The notes below the pieces were generated by a model. The model was not told where the DNA came from. It ran no database searches and saw nothing but the letters and a program-made list of their open reading frames with translations. Positions 26,571 through 36,180 of a stretch of 64,000 nucleotides of DNA are shown here, in pieces. The translations under genes were made by a program, and so were the position numbers. The stretch's first letter is position 1. Every line of letters starts with the position of its first letter. The DNA is from Brevibacterium paucivorans. GTDB lineage: Bacteria; Actinomycetota; Actinomycetes; Actinomycetales; Brevibacteriaceae. The stretch lies in the NCBI RefSeq assembly GCF_016907735.1, contig NZ_JAFBCP010000001.1, forward strand, positions 1,922,001 to 1,986,000. The letters run 5' to 3'.

Positions 26571-27194
26571 ATGTACGTTTTGACCGTCGACCAGCAGAGC
26601 TCGCGCACCCAACCTGATCGGGTTCCTGAGCTTCTGAGAGCCGTTGAGGACGTGTCGGCAGTCCTTCCATTCGTGCGAACCGTGGGCGATGAAGCTCAAG
26701 CGGTTTTAGATTCTGCGCCACACGTTGTTCGCGCGTGCATTGCGATTGCGCGAGCAGGTCAGTGGTCAATTGGAATTGGGCTAGGTGAGGTGGAGCACCC
26801 CCTCCCGGACAGTTCGGATCAAGCTCGAGGTCAGGCGTTTATTGCAGCGCGCACCGCCGTTGAGACGGCAAAGAACTCGTGGTCACCACTGTGCGTGGAA
26901 ACGGCTACCACCAGTGAGGACCATGTCAAGGACGCCCAAGACGCACAAACAGTTCTGCGACTCATGTTCGACCTGACTGCACGTGCCACCGACGCGCAAT
27001 GGCAAGTGATCAACGCGCTGCGGAATACGCCTGGAGCCTCTCAAACGCAGATCGCTCAAGACCTCAGCATCTCTCAACAAGCAGTGTCCAAATCTTTGCG
27101 AGCCGGGCGGGCTGAAGGCATCATGGAAGCGATTGACTGCGCTGAACGGTTACTCGACCGTGCTCACCAACCCTGGGAATCACATGCTCATTGA
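26571..27194 (+). CDS. SatD-family protein with MarR-like winged helix
   Basis: 207 residues. The N-terminal part (MYVLTVDQQSSRTQPDRVPE) matches SatD-type proteins. The C-terminal 70 residues hold a winged-helix motif (LRNTPGASQTQIAQDLSISQ followed by QAVSKSLRAGRAEGI). ATG at 26571 fits the family start. It overlaps the next gene by 11 nt, a membrane protein that pairs with SatD in many genomes. A role as a transcriptional regulator binding the half-site array upstream is inferred. Confidence 0.7.
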   Translation: MYVLTVDQQSSRTQPDRVPELLRAVEDVSAVLPFVRTVGDEAQAVLDSAPHVVRACIAIARAGQWSIGIGLGEVEHPLPDSSDQARGQAFIAARTAVETAKNSWSPLCVETATTSEDHVKDAQDAQTVLRLMFDLTARATDAQWQVINALRNTPGASQTQIAQDLSISQQAVSKSLRAGRAEGIMEAIDCAERLLDRAHQPWESHAH

Positions 27195-27636
27195 TCTGCT
27201 TATCGCCGCTGGCGCCGCGCTTCTTGCGGCAGTTGCGGGTTTACCTGTGACTTCTGGAGTCTTGCGGCTGGCAGCCCGCGAGGATGGGGCGGGTGAGAAC
27301 GACCTCGGCGAGCTAGAAGGCGAGGACAGCACTGAAGAAAGCACTGAAGAAAGCGCAGAACCCAACGTTCCGGACCCAACCCCAACCGCCAGCACGGGTG
27401 TGATGCGCGGTGGCCTCATGATTGGGGTGTTGGAACGTGCGCTTGCGGCGGCCGCCGTGGCGCTGGGGCGAGGTGAGGTGTTAGCCGTCATCATCGCGGT
27501 TAAAGGTCTGGGCCGCATTCCTGAACTGAAGAATTCGCGGGCCGCGGGGGAGCGGTTCATCATTGGCACCTTCGCGTCGCTGGGCGTGGGGTGCGCTGTT
27601 GGGGCGGTCGCATTCTGGCTGACCCAGGTTGTGTAA
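27184..27636 (+). CDS. Small membrane protein partner of SatD
   Basis: 150 residues: membrane helix at about 3–20, an acidic linker with a Glu/Ser/Thr repeat (TEESTEESAE), then two helices (ALAAAAVALGRGEVLAVIIA and IIGTFASLGVGCAVGAVAFW). The RxxxGERFIIGTxAS segment recurs in membrane proteins encoded next to SatD. Start ATG at 27184 overlaps the SatD-type gene. Function unknown. Confidence 0.6.
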   Translation: MLIDLLIAAGAALLAAVAGLPVTSGVLRLAAREDGAGENDLGELEGEDSTEESTEESAEPNVPDPTPTASTGVMRGGLMIGVLERALAAAAVALGRGEVLAVIIAVKGLGRIPELKNSRAAGERFIIGTFASLGVGCAVGAVAFWLTQVV

Positions 27637-27697
27637 AGTAATTCCTGGCTAGCGCTAGGTAGCCGTCTTATGTGTGCGCAGAAGTTAAGGAGTGCGT

Positions 27698-28648
27698 GTG
27701 GAGGTTCTTCGGTCCGCTGACGAGGCCACCGATCTATGCGCGCTGACCTTGGGCAACTTCGACGGCGTACACATCGGCCACCAGGCGGTCTTGCGCACGT
27801 TGGTGCGCGTGGCTGATGAGCGTGGTCTTTCCAGCCTGGCCATGACATTCGATCCGCACCCAGCGGCCGTACATCGTCCCGATCACAAACCCCAGCTCAT
27901 TACGGGGCTGGATGAAAAGCTGGCGCGCATCGCGGCAACCGGTGTTGATGCCACCTTGGTGCAACCGTATTCGCTTGAGTTTGCCGATCAGAGTGCTGAA
28001 GAGTTCATCGAGTTCTTGGCTCGTGACGTGGGCGTGCGTGCAATCGTGGTGGGACGCGATGTGCGGTTTGGTCGTGGAAACGAAGGCGACTTGGCCACCT
28101 TGCAAAACCTGGGGCAGCGCCACGGAGTCGAAACCGTGGTGGCGGTCGACGACCTCGGCGACGGTGAGGGCCTTTCGCGCGTGTCCTCCACCCACATCCG
28201 CTCCCTGTTGCTGGACGGCAATGTGGAAGGTGCCGCGCGCATGTTGGGCCGGCCCCACGTGGTGACCGGCACGGTGGTCAATGGCAACGCCCGAGGTCGT
28301 GAAATGGGGTTCCCCACGGCCAACATCGGTGGCGACGTGGCTGGTTTGATTCCGTCTGACGGCGTGTATGCGGGATGGGTGTACTTCGCTGATGGCCGGC
28401 AACAGCCTGGGGCGATTTCGGTGGGGTCGAATCCCACGTTCGACGGTGACGATCGTCGTGTCGAGGTCAATGTTGTGGGCGTTGAGTTCCCCGATATGGA
28501 CGTGTACGGTGAGCCGGCGCGCGTAGAGTTTATAGCGCACATTCGTGGGCAAATCGAGTTTTCTGGCATGGACACGCTCATTGAGCAGATGCGTGACGAT
28601 GTGAAGAACGTGTCGGCGGTCCTGGAAGCGGAACGCCAGAAGCCGTAG
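27698..28648 (+). CDS. ribF: Bifunctional riboflavin kinase / FAD synthetase
   Basis: 316 residues. N-terminal nucleotidyltransferase domain (LTLGNFDGVHIGHQAVL, SSTHIRSLL) makes FAD from FMN; the C-terminal kinase domain (GREMGFPTANI, DGVYAGWV) makes FMN from riboflavin. GTG at 27698 is chosen because AAGGAG at 27687–27692 is 5 nt upstream; a GTG at 27692 overlaps that ribosome binding site. Confidence 0.94.
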   Translation: MEVLRSADEATDLCALTLGNFDGVHIGHQAVLRTLVRVADERGLSSLAMTFDPHPAAVHRPDHKPQLITGLDEKLARIAATGVDATLVQPYSLEFADQSAEEFIEFLARDVGVRAIVVGRDVRFGRGNEGDLATLQNLGQRHGVETVVAVDDLGDGEGLSRVSSTHIRSLLLDGNVEGAARMLGRPHVVTGTVVNGNARGREMGFPTANIGGDVAGLIPSDGVYAGWVYFADGRQQPGAISVGSNPTFDGDDRRVEVNVVGVEFPDMDVYGEPARVEFIAHIRGQIEFSGMDTLIEQMRDDVKNVSAVLEAERQKP

Positions 28649-28792
28649 GAAGGCGTAGGGCGGCGATCGTTGAGTTCGCAGTGGTGGCGTGAATCGTGTT
28701 AAGGTAGTCCTTGCCGTTTTTCCGGCCGCGGTTCCATAGTGCTCGATGTAGAAGACTCGGGCGCCGCGCAACGAACGTGTAAGGAGTAGCCA

Positions 28793-29062
28793 ATGGCTCT
28801 TGATCCTAAGATCAAGCAGGAAATCATCAAAGAATACGCAACCCACGAGGGCGACACCGGCTCTCCCGAGGTTCAGATCGCTGTTCTGTCGCGTCGTATC
28901 TCCGACCTGACCGAACACTTCAAGACTCACAAGCACGACCACCACTCACGCCGTGGTCTGCTGCTTCTGGTTGGTCAGCGTCGTCGCCTGCTCAAGTACC
29001 TGGCCGACACTGACATTGAACGCTACCGTGCGCTGATCGCACGCCTGGGTCTGCGTCGCTAA
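28793..29062 (+). CDS. rpsO: 30S ribosomal protein S15
   Basis: 89 residues, complete. Seen: [20 protein letters not shown], the [20 protein letters not shown] rRNA-binding helix and [12 protein letters not shown] at the end. ATG preceded by AAGGAG. The 144-nt leader from ribF is long enough for the S15 autoregulation known in other bacteria, but no structure was resolved by eye. Confidence 0.97.
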   Translation: MALDPKIKQEIIKEYATHEGDTGSPEVQIAVLSRRISDLTEHFKTHKHDHHSRRGLLLLVGQRRRLLKYLADTDIERYRALIARLGLRR

Positions 29063-29108
29063 GGTTTCATCGTTTGCGTATGTGAATACATAGGTGAACG
29101 AACTGCTG

Positions 29109-29141
29109 AAATCCCTCACCTGTTCGGGTGGGGGATTTTTG
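29109..29141 (+). terminator. Rho-independent terminator after rpsO
   Basis: AAATCCCTCACC and GGGTGGGGGATTT form a stem with loop TGTTC, followed by TTTTTG. This separates rpsO from pnp. Confidence 0.8.
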
Positions 29142-29287
29142 TTGCCCTCTTGATAGACTGACCACGTCCATGTCGCGGGAGCATGATCCGGTGGTCGACA
29201 GTGGCCTCCGCGGTGTAAACATCGCGTGGGTCTCGATCGATGACCGGGTAGACGCGCATAGAAGAATAAGCGCCCCGCGGTCCATCA

Positions 29288-31540
29288 ATGAACGGAGACA
29301 TCTTGGGAATCAATCCCGAAACAGCTGTTGCAGTTATTGACAACGGCAAATTTGGAAAGCACGAAATCGAATTTGGCACCGGACGTTTGGCCCAGCAGGC
29401 CGCCGGATGCGCCACCGCAACTCTGGACGGCGAAACCACGTTGCTCTCAGCAACTGCCGTCAGCAAGAACCCACGTGAAGGGTTCGACTTCTTCCCACTC
29501 ACCGTTGACGTGGAAGAACGCATGTACGCAGCCGGGAAGATTCCTGGCTCGTTCTTCCGCCGTGAAGGACGCCCAACCACCGACGCCATTCTGGCTTGCC
29601 GCCTGATTGACCGTCCTTTGCGCCCGTCCTTCGTCAAGGGACTGCGCAACGAAGTTCAGATCGTAGTCACGGTGCTGTCCATGCACCCGGACCACCTGTA
29701 CGACACGCTCGCAATCAACGCAGCATCCATGTCCACGCAGCTGGGCGGACTGCCATTCTCCGGACCAATCGGTGGTGTGCGCATCGCCCTCATCGACGGT
29801 CAGTGGGTTGCGTTCCCCAACTACTCGCAGCTGGAAAACGCCGTATTCGACATGGCCGTTGCCGGTCGTGTTGTGGGTGACGACGTCGCCATCATGATGG
29901 TCGAAGCAGAAGCCAGCGAAAACTCCTGGGACCTCATCCAGGGTGGCGCGCAGAAGCCTACGGAAGAAGTTGTCGCTGAAGGTCTCGAAGCTGCTAAGCC
30001 ATTCATCCGTGAGCTGGTGCGAGCTCAGCAGGAACTCGCCGACCGCGTAGCCAAGCCAACAGCAGAATTCGAACTCTTCAAAGACTACGAAGACGACGTT
30101 TACGAAGCTGTGCGCGAACTGGCGTGGGACAAGCAGACTCAGAACTTCCAGATCGCTGACAAGCAGGAACGCGAAGCAGCGGGAGACCAGTTGCTCGACT
30201 CACTGCTCAACGACCTCGGCGAGAAATTCGAAGGCCGCGAATCCGAAATCGTAGGCGCGCTGAACTCCATGACCAAGGAGATCGTGCGCAAGCGCATTCT
30301 GACCGAACGCGTGCGCATCGACGGCCGTGGCCTCAAGGACATCCGCCCGCTGTCGGCCGAAACCAACATTCTGCCTCGCGTTCACGGTTCGGCACTGTTC
30401 GAACGTGGCGAAACCCAGATCATGGGTGTCACCACGCTGGACATGCTCAAAATGGAGCAGCAGATCGACTCACTGACACCAGTGACGTCCAAGCGCTACA
30501 TTCACCACTACAACTTCCCTCCATACTCCACTGGTGAAACCGGACGTGTGGGAAGCCCTAAGCGTCGCGAAATCGGACACGGTGCGCTTGCAGAACGCGC
30601 TCTTGTCCCTGTTATTCCGTCGCGTGAAGACTTCCCATACGCAATCCGCCAGGTGTCAGAGGCCTTGGGATCGAACGGATCTACATCCATGGGTTCGGTG
30701 TGTGCGTCAACCATGTCCCTGCTTTCGGCAGGTGTTCCACTGCGCGCACCCGTCGCCGGTATTGCTATGGGTCTCGTGTCCGACGTCATCGACACCGACC
30801 AGGGTAAGCAGACCGCATACGCTGCACTGACCGACATCCTGGGTGCAGAAGATGCCTTTGGTGACATGGACTTCAAGGTCGCCGGAACCAAGGACTTCAT
30901 CACTGCGATCCAGCTGGACACCAAGCTCGACGGAATCCCAGCATCCGTGCTGGCCGCAGCGCTCAAGCAGGCTCGCGAAGCCCGCCTGGCGATCCTGGAT
31001 GTGCTCGCGGAAGCGATCGCTGAACCTGGCGAAATGGCCCCAACGGCACCACGCATCATCACCGTCAACATTCCAGTGGACAAGATCGGTGAAGTCATTG
31101 GTCCTAAGGGCAAGATGATCAACCAGATCCAGGAAGACACCGGCGCTGACATCTCGATCGAAGATGACGGAACCGTGTTTATTGGTGCCACTGACGGTCC
31201 AGCTGCTGAGGCTGCACGTTCAGCAATCAACGCGATTGCTAACCCGCAGGTTCCAGAGGTCGGTGAACGTTACCTGGGTACCGTTGTGAAGCTCATGAGC
31301 TTCGGTGCGTTCGTCTCGCTCACACCAGGCAAGGACGGCCTGCTGCACATCTCTGAGCTCAAGAAGCTCAACGGTGGCAAGCGCGTCGAAGACGCAGAAG
31401 ACGTCCTGGGCGTGGGTCAGAAGATCCAGGTGGAAATTACCAAGATCGACGACCGCGGCAAGCTCAGCCTGCAGCCTGTCATCGAAGAAGACGCTGAATC
31501 TGCTGAAGAAGAAGCAAAAGAAGAAGCTAACGAAGACTAA
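29288..31540 (+). CDS. pnp: Polyribonucleotide nucleotidyltransferase (PNPase)
   Basis: 750 residues. 3'-to-5' phosphorolytic exoribonuclease and guanosine-pentaphosphate synthetase in actinobacteria. Domains: first RNase PH (about 15–150), alpha-helical domain (about 150–330), second RNase PH (about 335–560, [31 protein letters not shown]), KH ([16 protein letters not shown]) and S1 ([18 protein letters not shown]). The ATG at 29288 has no clear ribosome binding site; TTG at 29303 behind GGAGA is an alternative start. Confidence 0.93.
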   Translation: MNGDILGINPETAVAVIDNGKFGKHEIEFGTGRLAQQAAGCATATLDGETTLLSATAVSKNPREGFDFFPLTVDVEERMYAAGKIPGSFFRREGRPTTDAILACRLIDRPLRPSFVKGLRNEVQIVVTVLSMHPDHLYDTLAINAASMSTQLGGLPFSGPIGGVRIALIDGQWVAFPNYSQLENAVFDMAVAGRVVGDDVAIMMVEAEASENSWDLIQGGAQKPTEEVVAEGLEAAKPFIRELVRAQQELADRVAKPTAEFELFKDYEDDVYEAVRELAWDKQTQNFQIADKQEREAAGDQLLDSLLNDLGEKFEGRESEIVGALNSMTKEIVRKRILTERVRIDGRGLKDIRPLSAETNILPRVHGSALFERGETQIMGVTTLDMLKMEQQIDSLTPVTSKRYIHHYNFPPYSTGETGRVGSPKRREIGHGALAERALVPVIPSREDFPYAIRQVSEALGSNGSTSMGSVCASTMSLLSAGVPLRAPVAGIAMGLVSDVIDTDQGKQTAYAALTDILGAEDAFGDMDFKVAGTKDFITAIQLDTKLDGIPASVLAAALKQAREARLAILDVLAEAIAEPGEMAPTAPRIITVNIPVDKIGEVIGPKGKMINQIQEDTGADISIEDDGTVFIGATDGPAAEAARSAINAIANPQVPEVGERYLGTVVKLMSFGAFVSLTPGKDGLLHISELKKLNGGKRVEDAEDVLGVGQKIQVEITKIDDRGKLSLQPVIEEDAESAEEEAKEEANED

Positions 31541-31556
31541 ATCTGCTGGTTGACTA

Positions 31557-32846
31557 TTGCTAACAGAATCTCTCCTTGGGGAGGGTAGTGGGATCTATCG
31601 CACTACCCTCCCCAACGGTATTCGCGTTATTTCAGAAACAATCCCCGGGATCCAGTCCGAGACCGTAGGGGTGTGGGTCGGTTCAGGTTCGCGCGACGAA
31701 ACTGACGACAACGCCGGCTCGACGCACTTCCTTGAACACATGCTGTTCAAAGGAACGGCCACACGCAGTGCAAAGGACATTGCGCGCACATTCGACCGCA
31801 CGGGTGGCGAAGCGAATGCGATGACGGCCAAGGAATGCACGGCCTACTATTCGCGGTGTTTGGTCACTGACCTGCCGGACGTGTGCGCAACCCTGTGGGA
31901 CATGGTGCTCTCATCCACGTTGGACATCGACGAGTTTGAGCGCGAACGCACCGTGATCCTCGACGAACTGGCCATGGGTGCAGATGACCCGGAAGACGTC
32001 CTGTTCGAATCGTATGACGAACTGATCTACGCTGGGTCGCCTCTGGGTCGGCCAGTTGGGGCCACAAAAGAACGAATCCAGGCGCTGGTTCACGATGAAC
32101 TTCTGCACCACTACCGGGATGCGTACGTGGGGCCCCGGCTGATCTTTTCAGCCGCTGGCGGGGCCGACCACGAAGACCTGGTGGACCTTGTCTGGCGCGC
32201 AACCCAGCACCTGCCGGAGGCTGCAGATCACGCAGCGACCACCTCGGGCCGGGAGACCCCCGTCTTTTCGCCGGGGGAGCGGCACATTGCCCGCCCCACC
32301 GAGCAACAGGGGCTCATCATGGGAGTCGCGGGGTTGCACGACGGCCACGACGACCGGTTCACGCTCACCGTCCTGGCGTCACTGTTGGGTGGTGGCATGT
32401 CCAGCCGTTTGTTCCAGACCGTGCGTGAGGAGCGCGGCCTGGCGTATGCGGTCCACACGACGGGGTCGCAGTATTCGGACGTGGGGGACTTTGGGATCTA
32501 CGCCGGGTGCGCGCCCGCGGTTGCCCAGCAGGTAGTGGACTTGTGCATTGAGCAGTGCCAGCGGTTGGCAAGTGATGGCCCCATGACCGCCGAGGTGGCA
32601 GACACCGCCGCGCAAGTGTCGGCTGCCACTGTGTTGGGGATGGAGTCGACTGCGGTTCGGATGAACCGGCTAGCCAAGAGTGAGTTGTCCAACCGGCCCT
32701 TGGTCGATGCGGCAGAACTGGTTGAGCGGGTGCGTGGCGTGACGGCCGAGGACGTGCAGGCGCTTGCGCAGAGGTTGTTCAGTGGACCGTGGGCGCTGTG
32801 CTCCTTGGGGCCTGCGGACGACGTGCGGTTGAACTCTGAACTCTGA
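31557..32846 (+). CDS. M16 family zinc peptidase (processing-protease-like)
   Basis: 429 residues. Inverted zinc motif HFLEH (residues about 59–63, HxxEH) with the downstream glutamate in ERERTVILDELAMG; the inactive C-terminal M16 half follows (GLAYAVHTTGSQYSDVGDFG). Related to mitochondrial processing peptidase and PqqL. TTG start, 16 nt after pnp, an arrangement conserved in actinobacteria. Substrate unknown. Confidence 0.88.
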   Translation: MLTESLLGEGSGIYRTTLPNGIRVISETIPGIQSETVGVWVGSGSRDETDDNAGSTHFLEHMLFKGTATRSAKDIARTFDRTGGEANAMTAKECTAYYSRCLVTDLPDVCATLWDMVLSSTLDIDEFERERTVILDELAMGADDPEDVLFESYDELIYAGSPLGRPVGATKERIQALVHDELLHHYRDAYVGPRLIFSAAGGADHEDLVDLVWRATQHLPEAADHAATTSGRETPVFSPGERHIARPTEQQGLIMGVAGLHDGHDDRFTLTVLASLLGGGMSSRLFQTVREERGLAYAVHTTGSQYSDVGDFGIYAGCAPAVAQQVVDLCIEQCQRLASDGPMTAEVADTAAQVSAATVLGMESTAVRMNRLAKSELSNRPLVDAAELVERVRGVTAEDVQALAQRLFSGPWALCSLGPADDVRLNSEL

Positions 32847-32860
32847 CGATAGTCTCAGTT

Positions 32861-32898
32861 GCGCAAACGTTGTAACGTCCACGTTTGCGCGATAGGCT
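32861..32898 (+). promoter_or_regulatory. Promoter with overlapping 10-bp inverted repeat upstream of sodA
   Basis: TTGTAA (32870–32875) and TAGGCT (32893–32898) are separated by 17 bp and fit −35/−10 boxes. GCGCAAACGT (32861–32870) and ACGTTTGCGC (32881–32890) form a perfect inverted repeat that overlaps the −35 box and fills the spacer, suggesting an operator. Confidence 0.5.
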
Positions 32899-32950
32899 CA
32901 AATTAGTGGTGGTCAGACGACTACCAGCACGTTTTTTGAGGAGGAATAAC

Positions 32951-33577
32951 ATGGTTGAGCAGTACACGCTCCCGGACCTGCCCTACGACTACGCAGCACT
33001 TGAGCCACACATTTCGGCCAAGATCATGGAACTTCACCACGACAAGCACCACGCCACCTACGTCAAGGGCGCAAACACCGCTCTTGAGCAGATGGCTGAA
33101 GCTCGCGAAAAGGGCGACTTCTCCACAATCGGCAAGCTGTCGAAGGACCTGTCCTTCAACCTGGGTGGACACGTGAACCACTCCATCTTCTGGAACAACA
33201 TGAGCCCAGACGGTGGCGACAAGCCAGAAGGCGAACTCGCAGCAGCAATCGACGACCAGTTCGGTGGCTTCGAAAAGTTCCAGGGACAGTTCACTGGTGT
33301 TGCTACCTCGATCCAGGGCTCCGGTTGGGCAATCCTGGGTTGGGACATGCTGGGTCAGCGCCTCACCATCGAGCAGCTGTACGACCAGCAGGGCAACGTA
33401 CAGGTTGGATACGTGCCACTGTTGCAGCTGGACATGTGGGAGCACGCGTTCTACCTCGACTACCAGAACGTCAAGCCTGACTACGTCAAGGCATGGTGGA
33501 ACGTTGTGAACTGGGAAGACGTAGCGGCTCGCTTTGACCGCGCACGCAACCAGACCAAGGACGTTTTGCTGGGCTAA
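32951..33577 (+). CDS. sodA: Superoxide dismutase, Fe/Mn type
   Basis: 208 residues, cytosolic. Metal ligands visible: His in [13 protein letters not shown], His in [10 protein letters not shown], and Asp/His in [16 protein letters not shown]. Converts superoxide to oxygen and H2O2. ATG at 32951 with GAGGAGGAA upstream. Whether it uses Fe or Mn cannot be read safely from sequence. Ends at a strong terminator. Confidence 0.95.
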   Translation: MVEQYTLPDLPYDYAALEPHISAKIMELHHDKHHATYVKGANTALEQMAEAREKGDFSTIGKLSKDLSFNLGGHVNHSIFWNNMSPDGGDKPEGELAAAIDDQFGGFEKFQGQFTGVATSIQGSGWAILGWDMLGQRLTIEQLYDQQGNVQVGYVPLLQLDMWEHAFYLDYQNVKPDYVKAWWNVVNWEDVAARFDRARNQTKDVLLG

Positions 33578-33592
33578 GAGCTCATGCGCGAC

Positions 33593-33626
33593 ACGTGCCG
33601 GGAACCCTGCGGGGCTCCCGGCACGT
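33593..33626. terminator. Terminator between sodA and the convergent MFS gene
   Basis: ACGTGCCGGGA pairs with TCCCGGCACGT (11 bp) around a 12-nt loop; TGTGTTTT follows on the plus strand. Confidence 0.75.
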
Positions 33627-33642
33627 TGTGTTTTGCGCTGTT

Positions 33643-34926
33643 TCAGTCGACAGGACGGCGCACCCTGCTGGGCAGCCCAATCTTCTTGGCGAACACGGCC
33701 ATCCACACAGCCCCCGCGATTCCGGCTACACCAATTGCAACGATCCCAGCGCCCAGGGTGGCAAACGTGACAAACGCGGAAACCACTGCCGGTCCGCCTA
33801 CTCGGCCCGTGTTGGAGAAAAGCGACCAGATGCCTAAGAACCGGCCACGGTTCTCGCTGGGGCACAGGTCGGCCCCTATAGTCATGTTGATCCCGGCGCC
33901 CAGCCCGTTGCCCAACGCCATGATCCCAACGGCCACGAACGCGCCGGTCACGTTCGGCCAGATCACCAGCGCTAAGAACCCGGCGCCAAAAATGCTCACG
34001 CACGCGATCAGCGTGGGTGCACGCCCCAGACTGTCCTTCGCATAGCCGCCGGGGAACATGATGACCAGCTCGATGGCCGCGCCCAACGCGATCAGCAACG
34101 ACACCACGGACTCGCTCAGCCCAATCGAGTGCCCCCACAACTGCACGATCACCGGTTGCACAATCCGCAAACCCATCAAGACCATGACCGGAAGGCCGGC
34201 TAAGATGACCGCCGTCCAGTTGACACCGCGCAACCCGGGTGACGCCCCGCCCGAGGTGTCCGTCACCTCGGCCGCGTCTGACTCCTTGGAAGCGTCCGGT
34301 GCCTTGGAAGCGCCGGAGTTTGTCACCTCGGCGGAATTAAGACGCAACCCCGCACCCATGGGCGAATACAACAACGCAACCGCAACTGCCGCGCACACCG
34401 TGGCAAACACAAACACCGACCACAGCGGGAACACCATGACCAGCACAGCGCCGGCGAGCGGACCCGCCAAGTTACCCACGCGGATGGTGCCGCCCAAAGC
34501 GGTCATGGCGCGGCCGATGAAATGGGTGGGGACGTTGCGGGTGATGAACGACTGACGGGCAAGCGTCCACACCGCTTCGCTGGGTGCGCGCAGGAACAGG
34601 CTGGCCGCATACAACGTGACGGCGACGGGGGCGCCCAAAACGCCGGGCCCAGCCGCCATCGAAAGCACAGTCACACCTGAAACCGCGGTGACTAAAGCGG
34701 TGGCGATGAGCATGGTTGATCGGTCGCCAAACCGGTCGATCAGCACCCCGGCCGGAACAGCGAACGTCAGCTGTATGATCCCCATGACCGCCACAATCAG
34801 CGACGCAAACGACGGGGACGCACCCACGTTCAGCGCACCCAACACGTACACGGGCAAGGTGGCGCCTAGCCCCGTGTGAAACAGGAGCGAAGGCGCGTAA
34901 ACCGGCCAGAAAAGTTGCTTATACAT
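33643..34926 (-). CDS. MFS transporter
   Basis: 427 residues, 12 membrane helices with the MFS loop motif GVLIDRFGDRSTML between helices 2 and 3 and YAKDSLGRAPTL in the second half. The cytosolic linker between helices 6 and 7 is rich in Ser/Asp/Glu/Ala and encodes three copies of the ACCTCGG/CCGAGGT motif (34251, 34265, 34325), two of which form a perfect 8-bp stem. Start at 34926 (MYKQLFW) is chosen from homology. Probable drug or metabolite exporter; substrate unknown. Confidence 0.8.
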   Translation of the reverse strand: MYKQLFWPVYAPSLLFHTGLGATLPVYVLGALNVGASPSFASLIVAVMGIIQLTFAVPAGVLIDRFGDRSTMLIATALVTAVSGVTVLSMAAGPGVLGAPVAVTLYAASLFLRAPSEAVWTLARQSFITRNVPTHFIGRAMTALGGTIRVGNLAGPLAGAVLVMVFPLWSVFVFATVCAAVAVALLYSPMGAGLRLNSAEVTNSGASKAPDASKESDAAEVTDTSGGASPGLRGVNWTAVILAGLPVMVLMGLRIVQPVIVQLWGHSIGLSESVVSLLIALGAAIELVIMFPGGYAKDSLGRAPTLIACVSIFGAGFLALVIWPNVTGAFVAVGIMALGNGLGAGINMTIGADLCPSENRGRFLGIWSLFSNTGRVGGPAVVSAFVTFATLGAGIVAIGVAGIAGAVWMAVFAKKIGLPSRVRRPVD

Positions 34927-34968
34927 GTAGGGGTTAGCATAGAACCGAATCAAATCTGAGGAGTGTCG

Positions 34969-35712
34969 GTGTCTAACATTCGAGTCGCAGTGCTGGGAGC
35001 ACAAGGTCGTATGGGGTCACACGCGGTGCGTGCCCTGGAAGCAGCGGACGGAATCGACGTGGTGGCCGCCCTTGGGAGCTCCGACTCCCTGGAACAGGTG
35101 GTGGAATCCGGCGCTCAGATCGCAGTAGAACTCACCGTTCCGCGCGCAACCGAAGACAACGTGCGCTTCCTGGTCAGCCACGACATCCACACAGTCGTTG
35201 GAACTACTGGGTGGGACGACGACCGTTTGAGCAGGCTCGAAAACCTGTGCGCCGAACACCCCAAGGTTGGCGTGCTCATTGCGCCAAACTTCTCGATTGG
35301 CGCGGTCCTGGCCATGCAGTTCGCGGAAATGGCAGCACCGTACTTTGACTCGGCTGAAGTGATTGAAATCCACCACACGCGCAAGCTCGACGCGCCTAGT
35401 GGAACGGCCGTGTCAACGGCTAAGCGCATCGCCGCGCAGCGCGCGCAGGCGGGCCTACCGCCAGTGCCAGACGCAACCGAAACTGACCCGCACGGCGCGC
35501 GCGGCGCGGTCATCGACGGGATCCACGTCCACGCGGTGCGCCAACTTGGCATGAATGCCAGCGAAGAAATCCACTTTGGTTCGGCGCATGAAGCGCTCAC
35601 AATTCGCACGGACTCGCATTCGACCGAGGCCTTCATGCCTGGAATCGTCACAGCAGTAAACACTGTCGCTGACCGTCCTGGGCTCACGGTTGGACTCGAG
35701 AAGTACCTGTAA
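34969..35712 (+). CDS. dapB: 4-hydroxy-tetrahydrodipicolinate reductase
   Basis: 247 residues. Second step of the DAP/lysine branch. NAD(P)H motif VLGAQGRMG at the N-terminus; catalytic segment IEIHHTRKLDAPSGTA. GTG at 34969 has GAGGAG 5 nt upstream; the GTG at 34963 overlaps that site. Supplies meso-DAP for peptidoglycan together with dapA downstream. Confidence 0.94.
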   Translation: MSNIRVAVLGAQGRMGSHAVRALEAADGIDVVAALGSSDSLEQVVESGAQIAVELTVPRATEDNVRFLVSHDIHTVVGTTGWDDDRLSRLENLCAEHPKVGVLIAPNFSIGAVLAMQFAEMAAPYFDSAEVIEIHHTRKLDAPSGTAVSTAKRIAAQRAQAGLPPVPDATETDPHGARGAVIDGIHVHAVRQLGMNASEEIHFGSAHEALTIRTDSHSTEAFMPGIVTAVNTVADRPGLTVGLEKYL

Positions 35713-36164
35713 TGTCGAAAGCGAAAATCGGCGCGATCATCATGGTCGTGCTCTTGGGTGCGTACCTTGTAGTGATGGTCAACCGTGGGTGGATCTTGCT
35801 CACGGACCCCGAGCCCATCGCCAAGATCATGGGGGTCGCGCTTTTTGTCCTTCCGGTGATCGCGGTGTGGGCGATTGTACGCGAGTTGTTCTTTGGTGCC
35901 TCCATGGAACGCTTGGCGAAGATTCTGGAAGAGGAAGGCGGGCTTCCGCCTGACAACCTTCCCCGCACACCCGGTGGTCGCATCATTCGCGAAGCAGCCG
36001 ACAAAGAGTTCGAAAAGTACCGCTCAGAAGCAGAAGCAGATCCCGACAACTGGCGAAGCTGGTTTAGGCTCTCGTGTGCTTATGACGCCTCGGGGGATCG
36101 CAAACGTGCCCGGTCCACTATGCGCAAGGCGATCAAACTACACGCGGGGGATGAGAAGCGCTAG
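35712..36164 (+). CDS. Membrane protein with C-terminal TPR-like segment
   Basis: 150 residues: two membrane helices (about 5–25 and 38–60) followed by a cytosolic part ending in a single TPR-like helix pair (DPDNWRSWFRLSCAYDASGD, RKRARSTMRKAIKL). It shares the TAATG junction with dapB. Homologues follow dapB in several actinobacteria; function unknown. Confidence 0.65.
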   Translation: MSKAKIGAIIMVVLLGAYLVVMVNRGWILLTDPEPIAKIMGVALFVLPVIAVWAIVRELFFGASMERLAKILEEEGGLPPDNLPRTPGGRIIREAADKEFEKYRSEAEADPDNWRSWFRLSCAYDASGDRKRARSTMRKAIKLHAGDEKR

Positions 36165-36180
36165 CCGGGCGCCCGCTAGC
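36160..36180. terminator. Short inverted repeat at the convergent stop codons
   Basis: GCTAGC (36160–36165) and GCTAGC (36175–36180) flank a GC-rich centre that can also pair (GGGC/GCCC). It spans both stop codons of the facing genes. Confidence 0.4.

Noticed and set aside
28649-28792. S15 autoregulatory pseudoknot or promoter before rpsO
   Set aside because: The leader is long enough, but no pairing or −35/−10 pair with good spacing could be confirmed by eye.
27734-28945. 403-codon minus-strand frame opposite ribF
   Set aside because: Antisense to ribF, which has complete family motifs; high G+C third positions create long shadow frames.
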